64,000 bases of DNA from the NCBI GenBank assembly GCA_016711805.1, contig JADJSH010000005.1, positions 207,665 to 271,664 on the forward strand, read 5' to 3'. This document shows positions 16,790 through 25,689 of this stretch, one piece after another; position 1 is the first letter of the stretch; every line of letters begins with the position of its first letter. The notes under the pieces were generated by a model. That model was not told the origin of the DNA and did not search any database. It saw nothing but the letters and a program-made list of their open reading frames with translations. Both the position numbers and the translations under genes were made by a program. The stretch comes from Bacteroidota bacterium. GTDB lineage: Bacteria; Bacteroidota; Bacteroidia; B-17B0; Aurantibacillaceae.

Positions 16790-19090
16790 TTACATTTTAA
16801 TCAATCTTGCAACTGATTTTTGTTTGCCATCAGTTACTACCACAATGTAAGTTCCATTTGCTAAGGATGAAAAATCATAAGTTCTTGAGAAATTTTCTGT
16901 CAACTTAATGTTTTCGGTTTTTACTATATTTCCTAAAACATCATACACATTAATTACTGTTTTATTTTCATCTAAACCACTAGTAGCATTAATATCAATT
17001 TTTACTGAACCAGAAAATGGGTTAGGATATAATTTAATATTGAAGTCAGAAAAGTTAGCGTATTGATTAATTCCTGTAACAGAGGCAGTAATTGCAAAGA
17101 ATTTTTTATTGATGTCAAAGAACACATTGCCAATACTTTCTACTTTTACACGGCAGGTAGGTTTAGTAACTGTATAAGTTGGTAAGGTAATAGCTTGCGA
17201 ACCATCATTTGGGGTATTAGCTACCGATAATGTAAATGTTGCACCATTATCAACACTTATGTAAATATTTACATTTGCACAATTAATAGGCGCTGCGTTT
17301 GTTCCATTAACATTCCAATTAACCGTTTGTGTTGAACCACTCGGATAAGAAATGCCAGTTGTACTTTGTGAAGTGACAGCAAAAGGGCCAGCTGCTGCGG
17401 CAACCGTAACTTGAGTAGCGGCAGAGCAAACTCCACCTCCTCCCATTTTGTTGTCTCTTGCAGTTAATCTGAAATTTAAAGTAGTATTAGCGGTAAATGT
17501 AGTTCCTGCTGCACCTGGTAAAAATTCTCCTGCTGAGTTAGTGTAAGTTCCAGCAATTACATTTGCTAATTTTGGAAATAAACGTGTAGGGCTAGCAACT
17601 GGCGCGTATGATCTAAAGTAAGGTTTTTTTCCTGAATTCCAGTTTGCAAAACTTGTACCTGCATCCATTTCTTCCCACTGATAAGTAAGCGCGTCTCCAT
17701 CAGGGTCTGTTGCAGAGCCTGTTAATTGAAATGGAGTGCCTTTTGGAACTACATAACTTGGACCAGCAGTTACAGTTGGAGCACTATTTCCTGTTGCAGT
17801 CATTACATCACAACTATTCCCTCCGCCTGTTTGAATAAAATTTGTAAGTGCATCATAACTTATACCATGAAAATAGGCAATGCTATTACTCGCTAAATCT
17901 TGACCAGTACAAATTCCGGCATAAGCCATAATGGTTACACCGCTACCAGGTTCTACTGCATTTGCGGAACTTCCATTTCCAGAGCAAGAACCAGCACTTC
18001 CATTAAAGGTGTGGTTGCAATTAAATTGATGGCCAACTTCATGTGCTACATAATCAATATCGTATGGATCACCAACTGGGCTTGGACTTCCAGTAATTCC
18101 ACGAGCTTTTTGCGAATTACTACAAACAACTCCTAAGCCCGCTAAGCCTCCGCCTCCAGTACTAAACGTATGACCAATATCAAAGTTTGCAGAACCAATT
18201 TGGCTAGTAATTAAGGATTGACTTTTTGTTATTAATGTTCCTGCATTATTGTTTTCAGCAACAGTATATCCTGTTCCTGGAACTCCATATAATACTAATG
18301 TTGTAGTTGCAACTAAAACTAATTTTGTCGCTACTTCTGTTTCATACACACCATCAACACGGTTAATAGTAGTAACTACTTTTGCTAATATTTGGGCTGT
18401 AGTAGGTGTGTTTGTCCCTGTTCCACAGGCGGCTCTTGCATATTCGCCAGTACAACCAACAGCGATACGGTATGTTTTTAAATTTGCACCAGCGCAAATT
18501 GCTGTTGGAGCAGCCGTTTTTTCTAGACCACTTTGGCTGTCAGAATTAGCGAGAACTCCCTCACATATTCCTCTTTCAGATAATGGTTTAAAGAAATCCG
18601 ACGTATAATATGAAATATAGTCATCAACATTCCATTTGCAATACGGATCGATAAAAATATCTCCATTAGAACTACGAATCATACCATGAAAACCGTACTC
18701 TGTAAAATCTAATTTTCCGCTCGCATATTTATCATCAATACCTCTCACATTATAAGTTGTGATATCTGGAAAACTAGTCTGCAAAGCATCGTCCATTACT
18801 GGAGATTCTGACAATTTAAAATCTTGTAAACTTCCATCAGGCATTGGAAGAGCAATCACAACAGATGAATATTCAACAGGAATGTTTTTATCTAATGGTG
18901 CTGATGCTAATAATGTTTTTAACGAATTGACATCTAAATGAAATGTTTTATAGTTTTCAGGAACGATGTCACGTTTACCAGTAATTGATATTTGATTTTC
19001 GTTTACTTCTTTCCATAACACTTGATTTGATTGAGCATTAGCCGATAAAAAAGAAACGAAAAGGCTTGATAGAATAATTGTTTTTTTCAT
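16790..19090 (-). CDS. Secreted reprolysin-type zinc metalloprotease with T9SS sorting tail
   Basis: 766 residues. A signal peptide at 1-19 (ending SANAQ) is followed by a propeptide-like region, then a reprolysin/M12B-like metalloprotease domain at about 190-435 with the zinc motif HEVGHQFNCNH starting at His350 (HExxHxxxxxH; the second residue is Glu) and the downstream IMAYAGIC as Met-turn. A Cadherin/PKD-like beta domain follows (GSATDPDGDALTYQW at about 460-475), further Ig-like sequence, and a type A sorting module over the last 80 residues (YPNPF... NGTYIVVVTDGKQ... ARLIKM). The product should pass the outer membrane by the T9SS and be anchored or released. Monocistronic. Confidence 0.9.
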   Translation of the reverse strand: MKKTIILSSLFVSFLSANAQSNQVLWKEVNENQISITGKRDIVPENYKTFHLDVNSLKTLLASAPLDKNIPVEYSSVVIALPMPDGSLQDFKLSESPVMDDALQTSFPDITTYNVRGIDDKYASGKLDFTEYGFHGMIRSSNGDIFIDPYCKWNVDDYISYYTSDFFKPLSERGICEGVLANSDSQSGLEKTAAPTAICAGANLKTYRIAVGCTGEYARAACGTGTNTPTTAQILAKVVTTINRVDGVYETEVATKLVLVATTTLVLYGVPGTGYTVAENNNAGTLITKSQSLITSQIGSANFDIGHTFSTGGGGLAGLGVVCSNSQKARGITGSPSPVGDPYDIDYVAHEVGHQFNCNHTFNGSAGSCSGNGSSANAVEPGSGVTIMAYAGICTGQDLASNSIAYFHGISYDALTNFIQTGGGNSCDVMTATGNSAPTVTAGPSYVVPKGTPFQLTGSATDPDGDALTYQWEEMDAGTSFANWNSGKKPYFRSYAPVASPTRLFPKLANVIAGTYTNSAGEFLPGAAGTTFTANTTLNFRLTARDNKMGGGGVCSAATQVTVAAAAGPFAVTSQSTTGISYPSGSTQTVNWNVNGTNAAPINCANVNIYISVDNGATFTLSVANTPNDGSQAITLPTYTVTKPTCRVKVESIGNVFFDINKKFFAITASVTGINQYANFSDFNIKLYPNPFSGSVKIDINATSGLDENKTVINVYDVLGNIVKTENIKLTENFSRTYDFSSLANGTYIVVVTDGKQKSVARLIKM

Positions 19091-19211
19091 GCTGGTTTAA
19101 TTTAATTACTTATAAATTTAAGAATCTAAACCGAAAAAAGCAAAATTCAATAAAAATACAGTTTTGTTTTTTTAACATATAATTGAATGATTATATGACT
19201 GCCGTCATGTA

Positions 19212-19238
19212 TTTGGAGGAAAATAAATAATATATTTG
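19212..19238 (+). promoter_or_regulatory. Promoter for the small Cys/Lys-rich secreted protein
   Basis: TTTG at 19212-19215 and TATATTTG at 19231-19238; the -7 element is perfect but the spacer is short (15 bases). The ATG is at 19270. Confidence 0.45.
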
Positions 19239-19269
19239 TGTATAAAATAAAACTTAAACCACATTTACC

Positions 19270-19506
19270 ATGAAAAAAGTATTTTTAATGTTAGCTTTCG
19301 CTGGATTAGTAGGAAGCGTATCTGCATCAACTAATTTTGACGATAAGGATAAAGGAAAAAAAGAGTGTAAAAAAGAAACTAAATCTTGTTGCAAAGAAAA
19401 AGCTGGAGCTGAAGGAAAAGCATGTTCTGGAGAAGCAAAAGCTGGTGAGAAAAAAGCTTGTTGCAAAGATAAAAAAGCAGCTGAAACTAAAGCTGAAACA
19501 AAATAA
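19270..19506 (+). CDS. Small secreted Lys/Cys-rich protein, possibly metal-binding
   Basis: 78 residues. A clear signal peptide (MKKVFLMLAFAGLVGSVSAS) precedes a short acidic stretch (NFDDKDKGKK) and a lysine/alanine-rich, low-complexity tail with six cysteines, four of them as two CC pairs (KSCCKEK and KACCKDK) plus single Cys in KECKKE and KACSGE. No known domain. Paired cysteines with regular Lys/Glu spacing suggest metal binding or disulfide structure in the periplasm, which is inference. Several out-of-frame ORFs here are artefacts of the AAA/GAA-rich codons. It has a promoter and a strong terminator, so it is a real single-gene transcript. Confidence 0.85.
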   Translation: MKKVFLMLAFAGLVGSVSASTNFDDKDKGKKECKKETKSCCKEKAGAEGKACSGEAKAGEKKACCKDKKAAETKAETK

Positions 19507-19525
19507 TTTTTTGCTCATTAATTTT

Positions 19526-19563
19526 AAAAAGCTCATTCGCCTTTTGGTGGATGAGCTTTTTTT
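19526..19563 (+). terminator. Intrinsic terminator of the small secreted protein gene
   Basis: AAAAAGCTCAT (19526-19536) pairs with ATGAGCTTTTT (19551-19561) and runs into a T tract. Confidence 0.85.
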
Positions 19564-19577
19564 GTTTAAGAAAAATC

Positions 19578-19878
19578 GTTAGGGCGTGTCGGCTCAAAGA
19601 GGCATCGCCGTCGGGCTGGCCCGCTACAATCTTTTTGTAAAGTAACACAAAAAGGATTTTCGCTCGCATCCCTTACGCAAACTTCCCAAAAATCGGAGTT
19701 GAAGTTTCAGATATAATGTAAATTTAGCGTGAGGGATTGCTGCCATTTTCTTTATTGATGTTAGATGCGGCAGCGAATAGAAAGTATTTGAGGCATTGTT
19801 TGAGCTCTTTTTATTTATTCCGCAGGACAAATAAAAAAGCGAGTGCCGAAAGCCCGACCCGCAGGGACACGCCCTAAC
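19578..19878. repeat. 301-bp non-coding element with terminal inverted repeats
   Basis: GTTAGGGCGTGTC at 19578-19590 and GACACGCCCTAAC at 19866-19878 are exact 13-base inverted repeats. Inside, GTCGGGCT (left) matches AGCCCGAC (right), and GCATCCCTTACGC at 19676-19679 onward mirrors GCGTGAGGGATTGC at 19727-19740 with mismatches, so the element can fold on itself. Its ends are far richer in GC than the surroundings. No transposase, no convincing ORF and no obvious target duplication. It occupies the gap between a terminator and pntA. It resembles a MITE-like or structured dispersed element. Confidence 0.7.
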
Positions 19879-19969
19879 ATAAACTAAATTTCTTTATATT
19901 ATAATTCGTTTTGAATTACTCGTATTTTTTTGCTTTATTTGTTCAACTGATTTAAAATAATACAAGCAT

Positions 19970-21337
19970 ATGAAAGTTGGAATTCCATCGGAAATATCCC
20001 CAAATGAGTTAAGAGTTGCAGCAACTCCCAAAACGGTTAAACGATTGCAAAAGCAAGGATTTGAAGTTTACATTCAAAGCGGGGCAGGTACAAAAGCAAA
20101 TTTCTCTGATAAAGATTTTGAAGAAGCGGGTGCAAAAATAGTTGCTACCGCTGCTGATATTTATGGTAAATCTGATATCGTATTGAAGGTAAAAGAACCT
20201 TCGATGGAAGAAGTTGATTTGATGCATGAAGGCATGGTAATGTTAAGTTATTTGTGGCCAGCTCAAAATCAACCTTTATTACAAAAGTTAGCTGATAAAA
20301 AAGTAAATGCTGTGGCAATGGATGCGATTCCTCGTATTTCCAGAGCGCAAAAAATGGATGTCTTATCATCTATGGCAAACATTGCTGGATATAGAGCGGT
20401 TATTGAAGGGTCTTATCATTTTGGTCGCTTTTTAAACGGACAAATTACTGCTGCCGGAAAAGTGGAGCCTGCAAAGGTTTTAGTAATTGGAGCAGGTGTT
20501 GCCGGTTTAGCATCTTTAGGAGCCGCTAATTCGTTAGGCGCTATTGTTAGAGCATTTGATACTCGTAAAGAAGTTGCTGAGCAAATTCAATCCATGGGTG
20601 GAGAGTTTTTAACAGTTGAAATAGAAGAAGACGGTGCAACTTCATCAGGTTACTCAAAAGAAATGAGCCCTGCATTTATTGAAGCCGAAATGAAATTGTT
20701 TTTAGAACAAGCAAAAGAAGTTGATATTGTTATTACAACAGCTCAAATTCCTGGCCGACCAGCGCCAAAATTGTGGTTAGATTATCACGTGGCTGCTATG
20801 AAACCAGGTTCTGTTATCGTTGACTTAGCCGCAGCAACTGGTGGTAACTGCGTGGAAACTAGAAACGGAGAAATTTATGTAACTCCTAATGGGGTTACTA
20901 TCGTAGGTAAATTAAATCAATTACCTTCTCAAGCTTCTCAATTATATGGTAATAACTTATGTCACTTATTAGATGATATGGGTAAAGCCGAAAAATGGAA
21001 AATTGATATGGAAGATGCCGTTGTTTCAAGAGCAATGGTAACTTATAACGGTAAAATTAACTGGCCACCTGCACCACTTCCAGTAAGTCCAACAGCAGGA
21101 GGAGCTAAAAAAGTAGTAGCACCAACAGCTGAAGAAATTAAAATATCTGATGCCGAAAAATCGAAAAAAGCGGCTACCACAACAGTTATTAGTTTAGCTG
21201 TAGTTGGAGGTTTATTGTTATTAGTAGGGGCATTTGCACCGCCTGAATTCATTCAACACTTTACGGTATTTGTTTTAGCGGTATTTGTTGGTTGGCAATT
21301 AATAACCAACGTAGCACATTCTTACATACTCCGTTAA
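19970..21337 (+). CDS. pntA: NAD(P) transhydrogenase subunit alpha (PntA), main part, frameshifted near the C-terminus
   Basis: 455 residues in this frame. The AlaDh/PNT N-terminal domain begins MKVGIPSEISPNELRVAATP; the NAD-binding domain carries LVIGAGVAGLASLGAANSLG at about 168-187 and RAFDTRKEVAEQIQSMG; a linker leads to the first two membrane helices of domain II (about 400-450). The frame then runs out as AHSYILR-stop, whereas the family continues NVxHxLHTPLMSVTNAISGI. That continuation is in the +1 frame, starting at about 21322. One missing base after 21321 explains it. PntAB uses the proton gradient to reduce NADP with NADH. Confidence 0.9.
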   Translation: MKVGIPSEISPNELRVAATPKTVKRLQKQGFEVYIQSGAGTKANFSDKDFEEAGAKIVATAADIYGKSDIVLKVKEPSMEEVDLMHEGMVMLSYLWPAQNQPLLQKLADKKVNAVAMDAIPRISRAQKMDVLSSMANIAGYRAVIEGSYHFGRFLNGQITAAGKVEPAKVLVIGAGVAGLASLGAANSLGAIVRAFDTRKEVAEQIQSMGGEFLTVEIEEDGATSSGYSKEMSPAFIEAEMKLFLEQAKEVDIVITTAQIPGRPAPKLWLDYHVAAMKPGSVIVDLAAATGGNCVETRNGEIYVTPNGVTIVGKLNQLPSQASQLYGNNLCHLLDDMGKAEKWKIDMEDAVVSRAMVTYNGKINWPPAPLPVSPTAGGAKKVVAPTAEEIKISDAEKSKKAATTTVISLAVVGGLLLLVGAFAPPEFIQHFTVFVLAVFVGWQLITNVAHSYILR

Positions 21338-21513
21338 TGGCGGTTACTAATGCCATTAGTGGAATTATTGTGGTTGGTGGTTTATTGCAAACCAAAGATG
21401 ATTTATCAAATCCTATGACCATTTTAGCTGGTATTGCTATTTTAGTTGCCAGCATTAATATTGTTGGTGGATTTGTAGTAACTCACCGTATGTTGAAAAT
21501 GTTCAAAAAATAG
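21292..21513 (+). CDS. pntA: PntA C-terminal transmembrane part, separated by a frameshift
   Basis: The useful part starts at about 21322: LHTPLMAVTNAISGIIVVGG, then two more membrane helices and a VVTHRMLKMFKK end, all diagnostic of the PntA C-terminus. The nominal TTG start at 21292 lies inside the other frame and is not a real start. Natural split transhydrogenases (PntAA/PntAB) break before the first membrane helix, not within the bundle, so this is a frameshift rather than a split subunit. Joined, the two parts give about 515 residues, like E. coli PntA (510). Confidence 0.85.
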   Translation: MAINNQRSTFLHTPLMAVTNAISGIIVVGGLLQTKDDLSNPMTILAGIAILVASINIVGGFVVTHRMLKMFKK

Positions 21514-21585
21514 TTCATCAATAAACTAAAGAACATTTAAAACGAAATAAAATAATTAAAAACAAAAACAGTTAAAATATAAATT

Positions 21586-22989
21586 ATGTTTTTTATCGAA
21601 AAAGAAATACAAATGGCAGCATATTTATTTGCAAGTATCCTGTTCATTTTAAGTTTAGGAGGTTTATCCTCACAAGAATCAGCAAAACGCGGTGTTATGT
21701 TTGGTATTGTTGGTATGATTGTGGCCATTATTGCAACCGTTTTAGGAGAAGGCGTTGCAGGTCAGGTTTATATTATCGTTGCCATTGCTATTGCATCCGT
21801 TATTGGTTTAATGTTGGCACGTAAAGTAGAAATGACAGCTATGCCTCAATTAGTAGCTATCTTACATAGTTTTGTAGGTTTAGCAGCTGTGTTAGTTGGT
21901 TTTGGTTCTTACTTAGATCCACATACGCACACTTTAACTGGTGCTGCACACACTATCCATTTAGTGGAAGTGTTTGTTGGAATTTTTATTGGCGCTATTA
22001 CATTTACGGGCTCTATTATTGCTTGGGGAAAATTAGATGGAAAAGTTCCTTCTAAACCTTGGAGTTTTAAAGGACTACAAACAATGAACTTAGTGTTGCT
22101 AATTGTTTGTACTATCCTTGGTGTTTTATATTGTAAAGCTGATGGAATAAGTGGCATATTATACCTTGGTATCATGACGGCTATTGCTTCGTTTATTGGT
22201 GTTGTATTAGTAATGGCTATTGGTGGTGGAGATATGCCAGTAGTTGTATCGATGTTAAACTCTTATTCAGGATGGGCAGCAGCGGCAGCGGGCTTTATGT
22301 TAGGTAACGATTTATTAATTGTTACAGGCGCATTAGTTGGTAGTTCAGGTGCTATTCTTTCTATGCATATGTGCCATGCGATGAATCGTTCTTTCTTTTC
22401 AGTAATATTTGCAAGCGGTTCTGGTAATGGTTCTGGTGGCGAGAAAAAAGCTATTGAAGGAGAAGTAACAGCTTTAAACCACGAAGAAGTTGCAGGCTTA
22501 TTAAAAGATGCAAGATCGGTGGTGATTGTTCCAGGTTACGGTATGGCAGTTGCAAAAGCACAATATCCTATTTATGATATGGTACAATTTTTACGTAAAG
22601 CAGGTAAGAATGTGCGTTTCGCTATTCACCCAGTAGCAGGTCGTTTACCAGGACATATGAACGTGTTATTAGCAGAAGCTAATGTGCCATATGATATCGT
22701 AATGGAAATGGATGAGATTAATGATGATATGCCTGACACAGATGTAGTAATGGTAATTGGTGCAAATGATGTTGTTAACCCTAGTGCTCAGGATGATCCA
22801 GCAAGTTCTATTTACGGTATGCCAGTAATTGAAGCGTGGAAAGCAGAGAAAGTGATTATCATGAAACGTTCCATGTCTGCTGGTTACTCAGGAGAAGACA
22901 ATCCTTTATTTTACAAACCAAACTCAGAAATGTTGTATGGTGATGCAAAGGATAGTGTAGAAAAAATTATGGGCTTTTTGAAAGCGTAA
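21586..22989 (+). CDS. pntB: NAD(P) transhydrogenase subunit beta (PntB)
   Basis: 467 residues. The N-terminal two thirds of the first 270 residues are membrane helices (first at about 11-30, with LSLGGLSSQESAKRG as family signature); the C-terminal NADP-binding domain III spans about 290-467 with VVIVPGYGMAVAKAQ, HPVAGRLPGHMNVLLAEA and MVIGANDVVNPSAQDDP. It forms the proton channel and NADP site with PntA. The alternative start at 21613 (MAAYLF) matches the family N-terminus better and may be the true one. It lies 72 bases after the pntA C-terminal fragment, in an operon with it. Confidence 0.93.
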   Translation: MFFIEKEIQMAAYLFASILFILSLGGLSSQESAKRGVMFGIVGMIVAIIATVLGEGVAGQVYIIVAIAIASVIGLMLARKVEMTAMPQLVAILHSFVGLAAVLVGFGSYLDPHTHTLTGAAHTIHLVEVFVGIFIGAITFTGSIIAWGKLDGKVPSKPWSFKGLQTMNLVLLIVCTILGVLYCKADGISGILYLGIMTAIASFIGVVLVMAIGGGDMPVVVSMLNSYSGWAAAAAGFMLGNDLLIVTGALVGSSGAILSMHMCHAMNRSFFSVIFASGSGNGSGGEKKAIEGEVTALNHEEVAGLLKDARSVVIVPGYGMAVAKAQYPIYDMVQFLRKAGKNVRFAIHPVAGRLPGHMNVLLAEANVPYDIVMEMDEINDDMPDTDVVMVIGANDVVNPSAQDDPASSIYGMPVIEAWKAEKVIIMKRSMSAGYSGEDNPLFYKPNSEMLYGDAKDSVEKIMGFLKA

Positions 22990-22995
22990 TTAATT

Positions 22996-24069
22996 TTGAT
23001 TAAGCATTTTTATTCTTTTATAATTTGTTTGGCATTAACTTGTCTTCTTTTTTCGTGCTCGTCTTCTAATAAAAAAGAAGTAACGCCTTATGAAAAAATG
23101 CAAATCAATACGATTAATTTTATTGCTCAGCCAACTTTTGCCGGAGATTATATCTTTTATAAAGTAACTTCAGCCAAAGCCAATCTGGAAATGTATTATT
23201 ACGATACCAAACAGATTTATATGACTTGTAATAAACAAGATTATGTTGCTGAGAATCTCGATAAATTTATCATCAGCAAAGATTGTGTTACGGTTGCTAA
23301 ACTCAACAGTAACATTTTGGAGTTGGACACAAAAAGATATAATGACACATCAAAAGTGTTTTTTAAAATGCCAGTTTCTAATTTTAAAGTAGATAGTACC
23401 AGAGTAATTGAAACACCATATAAGAACGCTACTTATAAAGTTACGCTTCCACAAATTTTTGATTTTACCTATTTGCGAAGTGCTATTGGAGGCGGTGCTA
23501 TTGCCATTACAGAAGATCAACATCATTTCATGAATCATGGTTCAGTTGTGGCTAAAAACAATGAACCTTCCTTAAGTGATTTCGTCAAACAACTCACAAA
23601 AAATGAAACTGTTAATGAAGTAAAGGCTCAAAAATTATTGGACTTTGTTTCTCAAGAAATAGAATACAATCAAAACGAAGCCACCAGTGGTTATGAAACC
23701 ATCAAGCGTCCCGATGAGGTTTTGTTTACAAAGAATAGTGATTGCAGCGGCAAAACAATTTTGTATGCTTCTTTATTACAGCAAACAACTATTAAATGGT
23801 GCTTGTTTTATTTTGAACATCATGTATGTGTTGGTGTAGCTGGAAATTTTAAGTGCGACAATCCTTTGAAGTTTAAACTAAATAATGTGGATTATTATTT
23901 AGCTGAAATAACAGATCCAAATGCCATTATTGGTTTGGATAGCTGGAAAGGTGAAATGAATGAAGCTAATTTGGAATATTATCAAACTTCTGATTTAGGA
24001 AGCGATATCTTTAATTACAAAACCAATCAAAAATTGGAATTTGTAAAAGGCAAATTGAAGAAGGATTAA
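22996..24069 (+). CDS. Transglutaminase-like lipoprotein
   Basis: 357 residues. The start is a TTG six bases after pntB; no ATG gives the signal sequence, and the lipobox LLFSC (Cys at about 21) makes this start necessary. A transglutaminase-like cysteine-protease fold is suggested at about 195-310: KLLDFVSQEIEYN, then NSDCSGKTILYASLLQ with candidate nucleophile Cys250, HHVCVGVAG with His275/276, and AEITDP with Asp307, a plausible Cys-His-Asp triad. The N-terminal 190 residues are beta-rich and unassigned. Being after pntB in the operon is probably incidental. Substrate unknown. Confidence 0.75.
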   Translation: MIKHFYSFIICLALTCLLFSCSSSNKKEVTPYEKMQINTINFIAQPTFAGDYIFYKVTSAKANLEMYYYDTKQIYMTCNKQDYVAENLDKFIISKDCVTVAKLNSNILELDTKRYNDTSKVFFKMPVSNFKVDSTRVIETPYKNATYKVTLPQIFDFTYLRSAIGGGAIAITEDQHHFMNHGSVVAKNNEPSLSDFVKQLTKNETVNEVKAQKLLDFVSQEIEYNQNEATSGYETIKRPDEVLFTKNSDCSGKTILYASLLQQTTIKWCLFYFEHHVCVGVAGNFKCDNPLKFKLNNVDYYLAEITDPNAIIGLDSWKGEMNEANLEYYQTSDLGSDIFNYKTNQKLEFVKGKLKKD

Positions 24070-24106
24070 TTTTTTTCTTGTTGGCATGATCATTTGCAAA
24101 GAATAG

Positions 24107-24469
24107 TTAGCTCCTCAAAATTTTCTCCATATTTCTGCCTTTTGCTAATTCATCTACCAACTTGTCTAAATATCTTACTCGTTGCGTTAAAGGGTTTTCA
24201 ATTTCCTCAATACAATACCCACAAATGACTCCAGTGATGAGCTTTGCGTTTTTGTTTAGTGTCGCTTTTTGGAAGAATGTTTCAAAGGTTACTTTTTTAT
24301 CAATGAGTTCTTGTAGCTTTTTATTGTTGAAGCCAGTTAACCATTCTATTACTTGATCTAACTCGTCTTTCGTTCTTTCTTTTTTTGCCACTTTTGCTAA
24401 ATACAAAGGATAGACGGAAGCAAAGGTCATATTTGCAATACGCTGATCGTGTGTGTTTGTAGTGTTCAT
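24107..24469 (-). CDS. DUF2200 family protein
   Basis: 120 residues, cytosolic, no signal or helix segments in the membrane. IANMTFASVYPLYLAKVAKK at 11-30 followed by LDQVIEWLTGF and GVICGYCIEEIENPLTQRVR are the hallmark segments of DUF2200. The family is small, widespread and uncharacterised. The gene is convergent with the transglutaminase-like gene and has no obvious operon partner. Confidence 0.85.
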   Translation of the reverse strand: MNTTNTHDQRIANMTFASVYPLYLAKVAKKERTKDELDQVIEWLTGFNNKKLQELIDKKVTFETFFQKATLNKNAKLITGVICGYCIEEIENPLTQRVRYLDKLVDELAKGRNMEKILRS

Positions 24470-24532
24470 GGTCTTTATTGCTAATATTTTATTGAATTTG
24501 CACTAAGCCTATTTTACCTGCTGGCTTTATTG

Positions 24533-25462
24533 TCAGAGCGTTTGTAGCCATTTAATTAATTTTTTAGGGTCTGCAATACTCCAAGAATTCGGATGTCTAA
24601 TATTATTTGGTTTTCTGTAGCCTTTATTTGTCGTTGTTACTAGTATAGCATTTTGATTACCTAATCTTTGTAATTCATTAATCATTGCAACTTGATCTGT
24701 AATATTGTTATAAGAGCAATCATAATTTCTCTCTGCTAAGTACCATTGTAAATCAGGCTCCGAGATTATCATGATTGGAATTTTAATTAAGTTTTTTATT
24801 GCTTTTTGTGAGGTGTCAGAAAATGAATATGGGGATTGAGAATGAAAATTTTCTAATGCTGTTTGTGGTGTTCCATTCATTTCTTTTTCAATTCTTTCTA
24901 TCATATAAAAAACCTCCTCATTCACTTTAGTCTTGTCTGAAAGTCTTACTACTCTTTTTGCGCCATTATAATAGCGTTCCCAATCAAGCACTGGATTAAT
25001 TGCAAAAACAGCTTTGGGTTTAAGAGAGTAATTTTCTTGAACTGACAACTCTGCATATTTAACTGCACAAGTCCCACCAATAGAAAACCCTCCAATGTAA
25101 AAGTCTTTATTATGTAGTTGATATTTGGAAACTATCAATTCAATAATTTCTTTTAGTGATTTTTGAGAAGTTGCATCACTTCCCCAATATGTAGAGCCTG
25201 ACTTTAAAAGCGGTATAATTGTCAAAATGCCATTTTTTGAAGCAAATTTTGGAATTTCTGTTTGCGATAGAACACCAGTTGGTGAATTTCCGAAACCGTC
25301 TAATAGAACCATAAACGATTTTACAACTCCATCTTTAGGAAAAACCACCACATACATATTTGATGTGCTGTCTTTCTCATTCAAAAAAACTGTCTCAATT
25401 CTCTGTCCGTATGAAATGATTGATATGAAAAGTGTCAGTAAGAGTAATTTCATTTTTTTCAT
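24533..25462 (-). CDS. Secreted alpha/beta-hydrolase-fold protein
   Basis: 309 residues from the preferred ATG at 25462 (MKKMKLLLLTLFISIISYGQ is the signal peptide; an ATG seven codons upstream would put charged residues in front of it). IGGFSIGGTCAVKYAE contains the nucleophile elbow G-F-S-I-G, and FKVFKS-like strands before it (VFPKDGVVKSFMVLLDGFG) fit an alpha/beta hydrolase. A late His in RHPNSWS could complete the triad. It is probably a periplasmic or secreted esterase-like enzyme; substrate unknown. Confidence 0.75.
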   Translation of the reverse strand: MKKMKLLLLTLFISIISYGQRIETVFLNEKDSTSNMYVVVFPKDGVVKSFMVLLDGFGNSPTGVLSQTEIPKFASKNGILTIIPLLKSGSTYWGSDATSQKSLKEIIELIVSKYQLHNKDFYIGGFSIGGTCAVKYAELSVQENYSLKPKAVFAINPVLDWERYYNGAKRVVRLSDKTKVNEEVFYMIERIEKEMNGTPQTALENFHSQSPYSFSDTSQKAIKNLIKIPIMIISEPDLQWYLAERNYDCSYNNITDQVAMINELQRLGNQNAILVTTTNKGYRKPNNIRHPNSWSIADPKKLIKWLQTL

Positions 25463-25689
25463 TTTTACTGTTCTCTGCAGCAATATGCGTGTATTTTTTT
25501 GAGCTCTATTTTATAAAGATACAATTTCAGCGCAATTATTTTGACGCTATTTTTAGAGGGGCTAGCACCTTCAATTTGGGAGATTTTTTGTAGAATTGCA
25601 ATTAGCTAAGCTATTGTTAATAAATGTTTTACCTAAACTTTTATCTAAACTCAAATTAATTTACTTTTAATTATCAATTAATTAATCGT

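Noticed and set aside
19254..19669. Several overlapping frames on both strands at the small Lys-rich gene
   Set aside because: They arise from AAA/GAA repeats; only the frame with signal peptide, promoter and terminator is credible.
19624..19830. 68-codon frame within the 301-bp inverted-repeat element
   Set aside because: No start context, no homology, and the region is better explained by inverted repeats.
21292..21513. Reading the second pnt frame as a natural PntAB subunit
   Set aside because: Natural splitting is before the first membrane helix; here the break falls in the bundle and the TTG start lies within the other frame.
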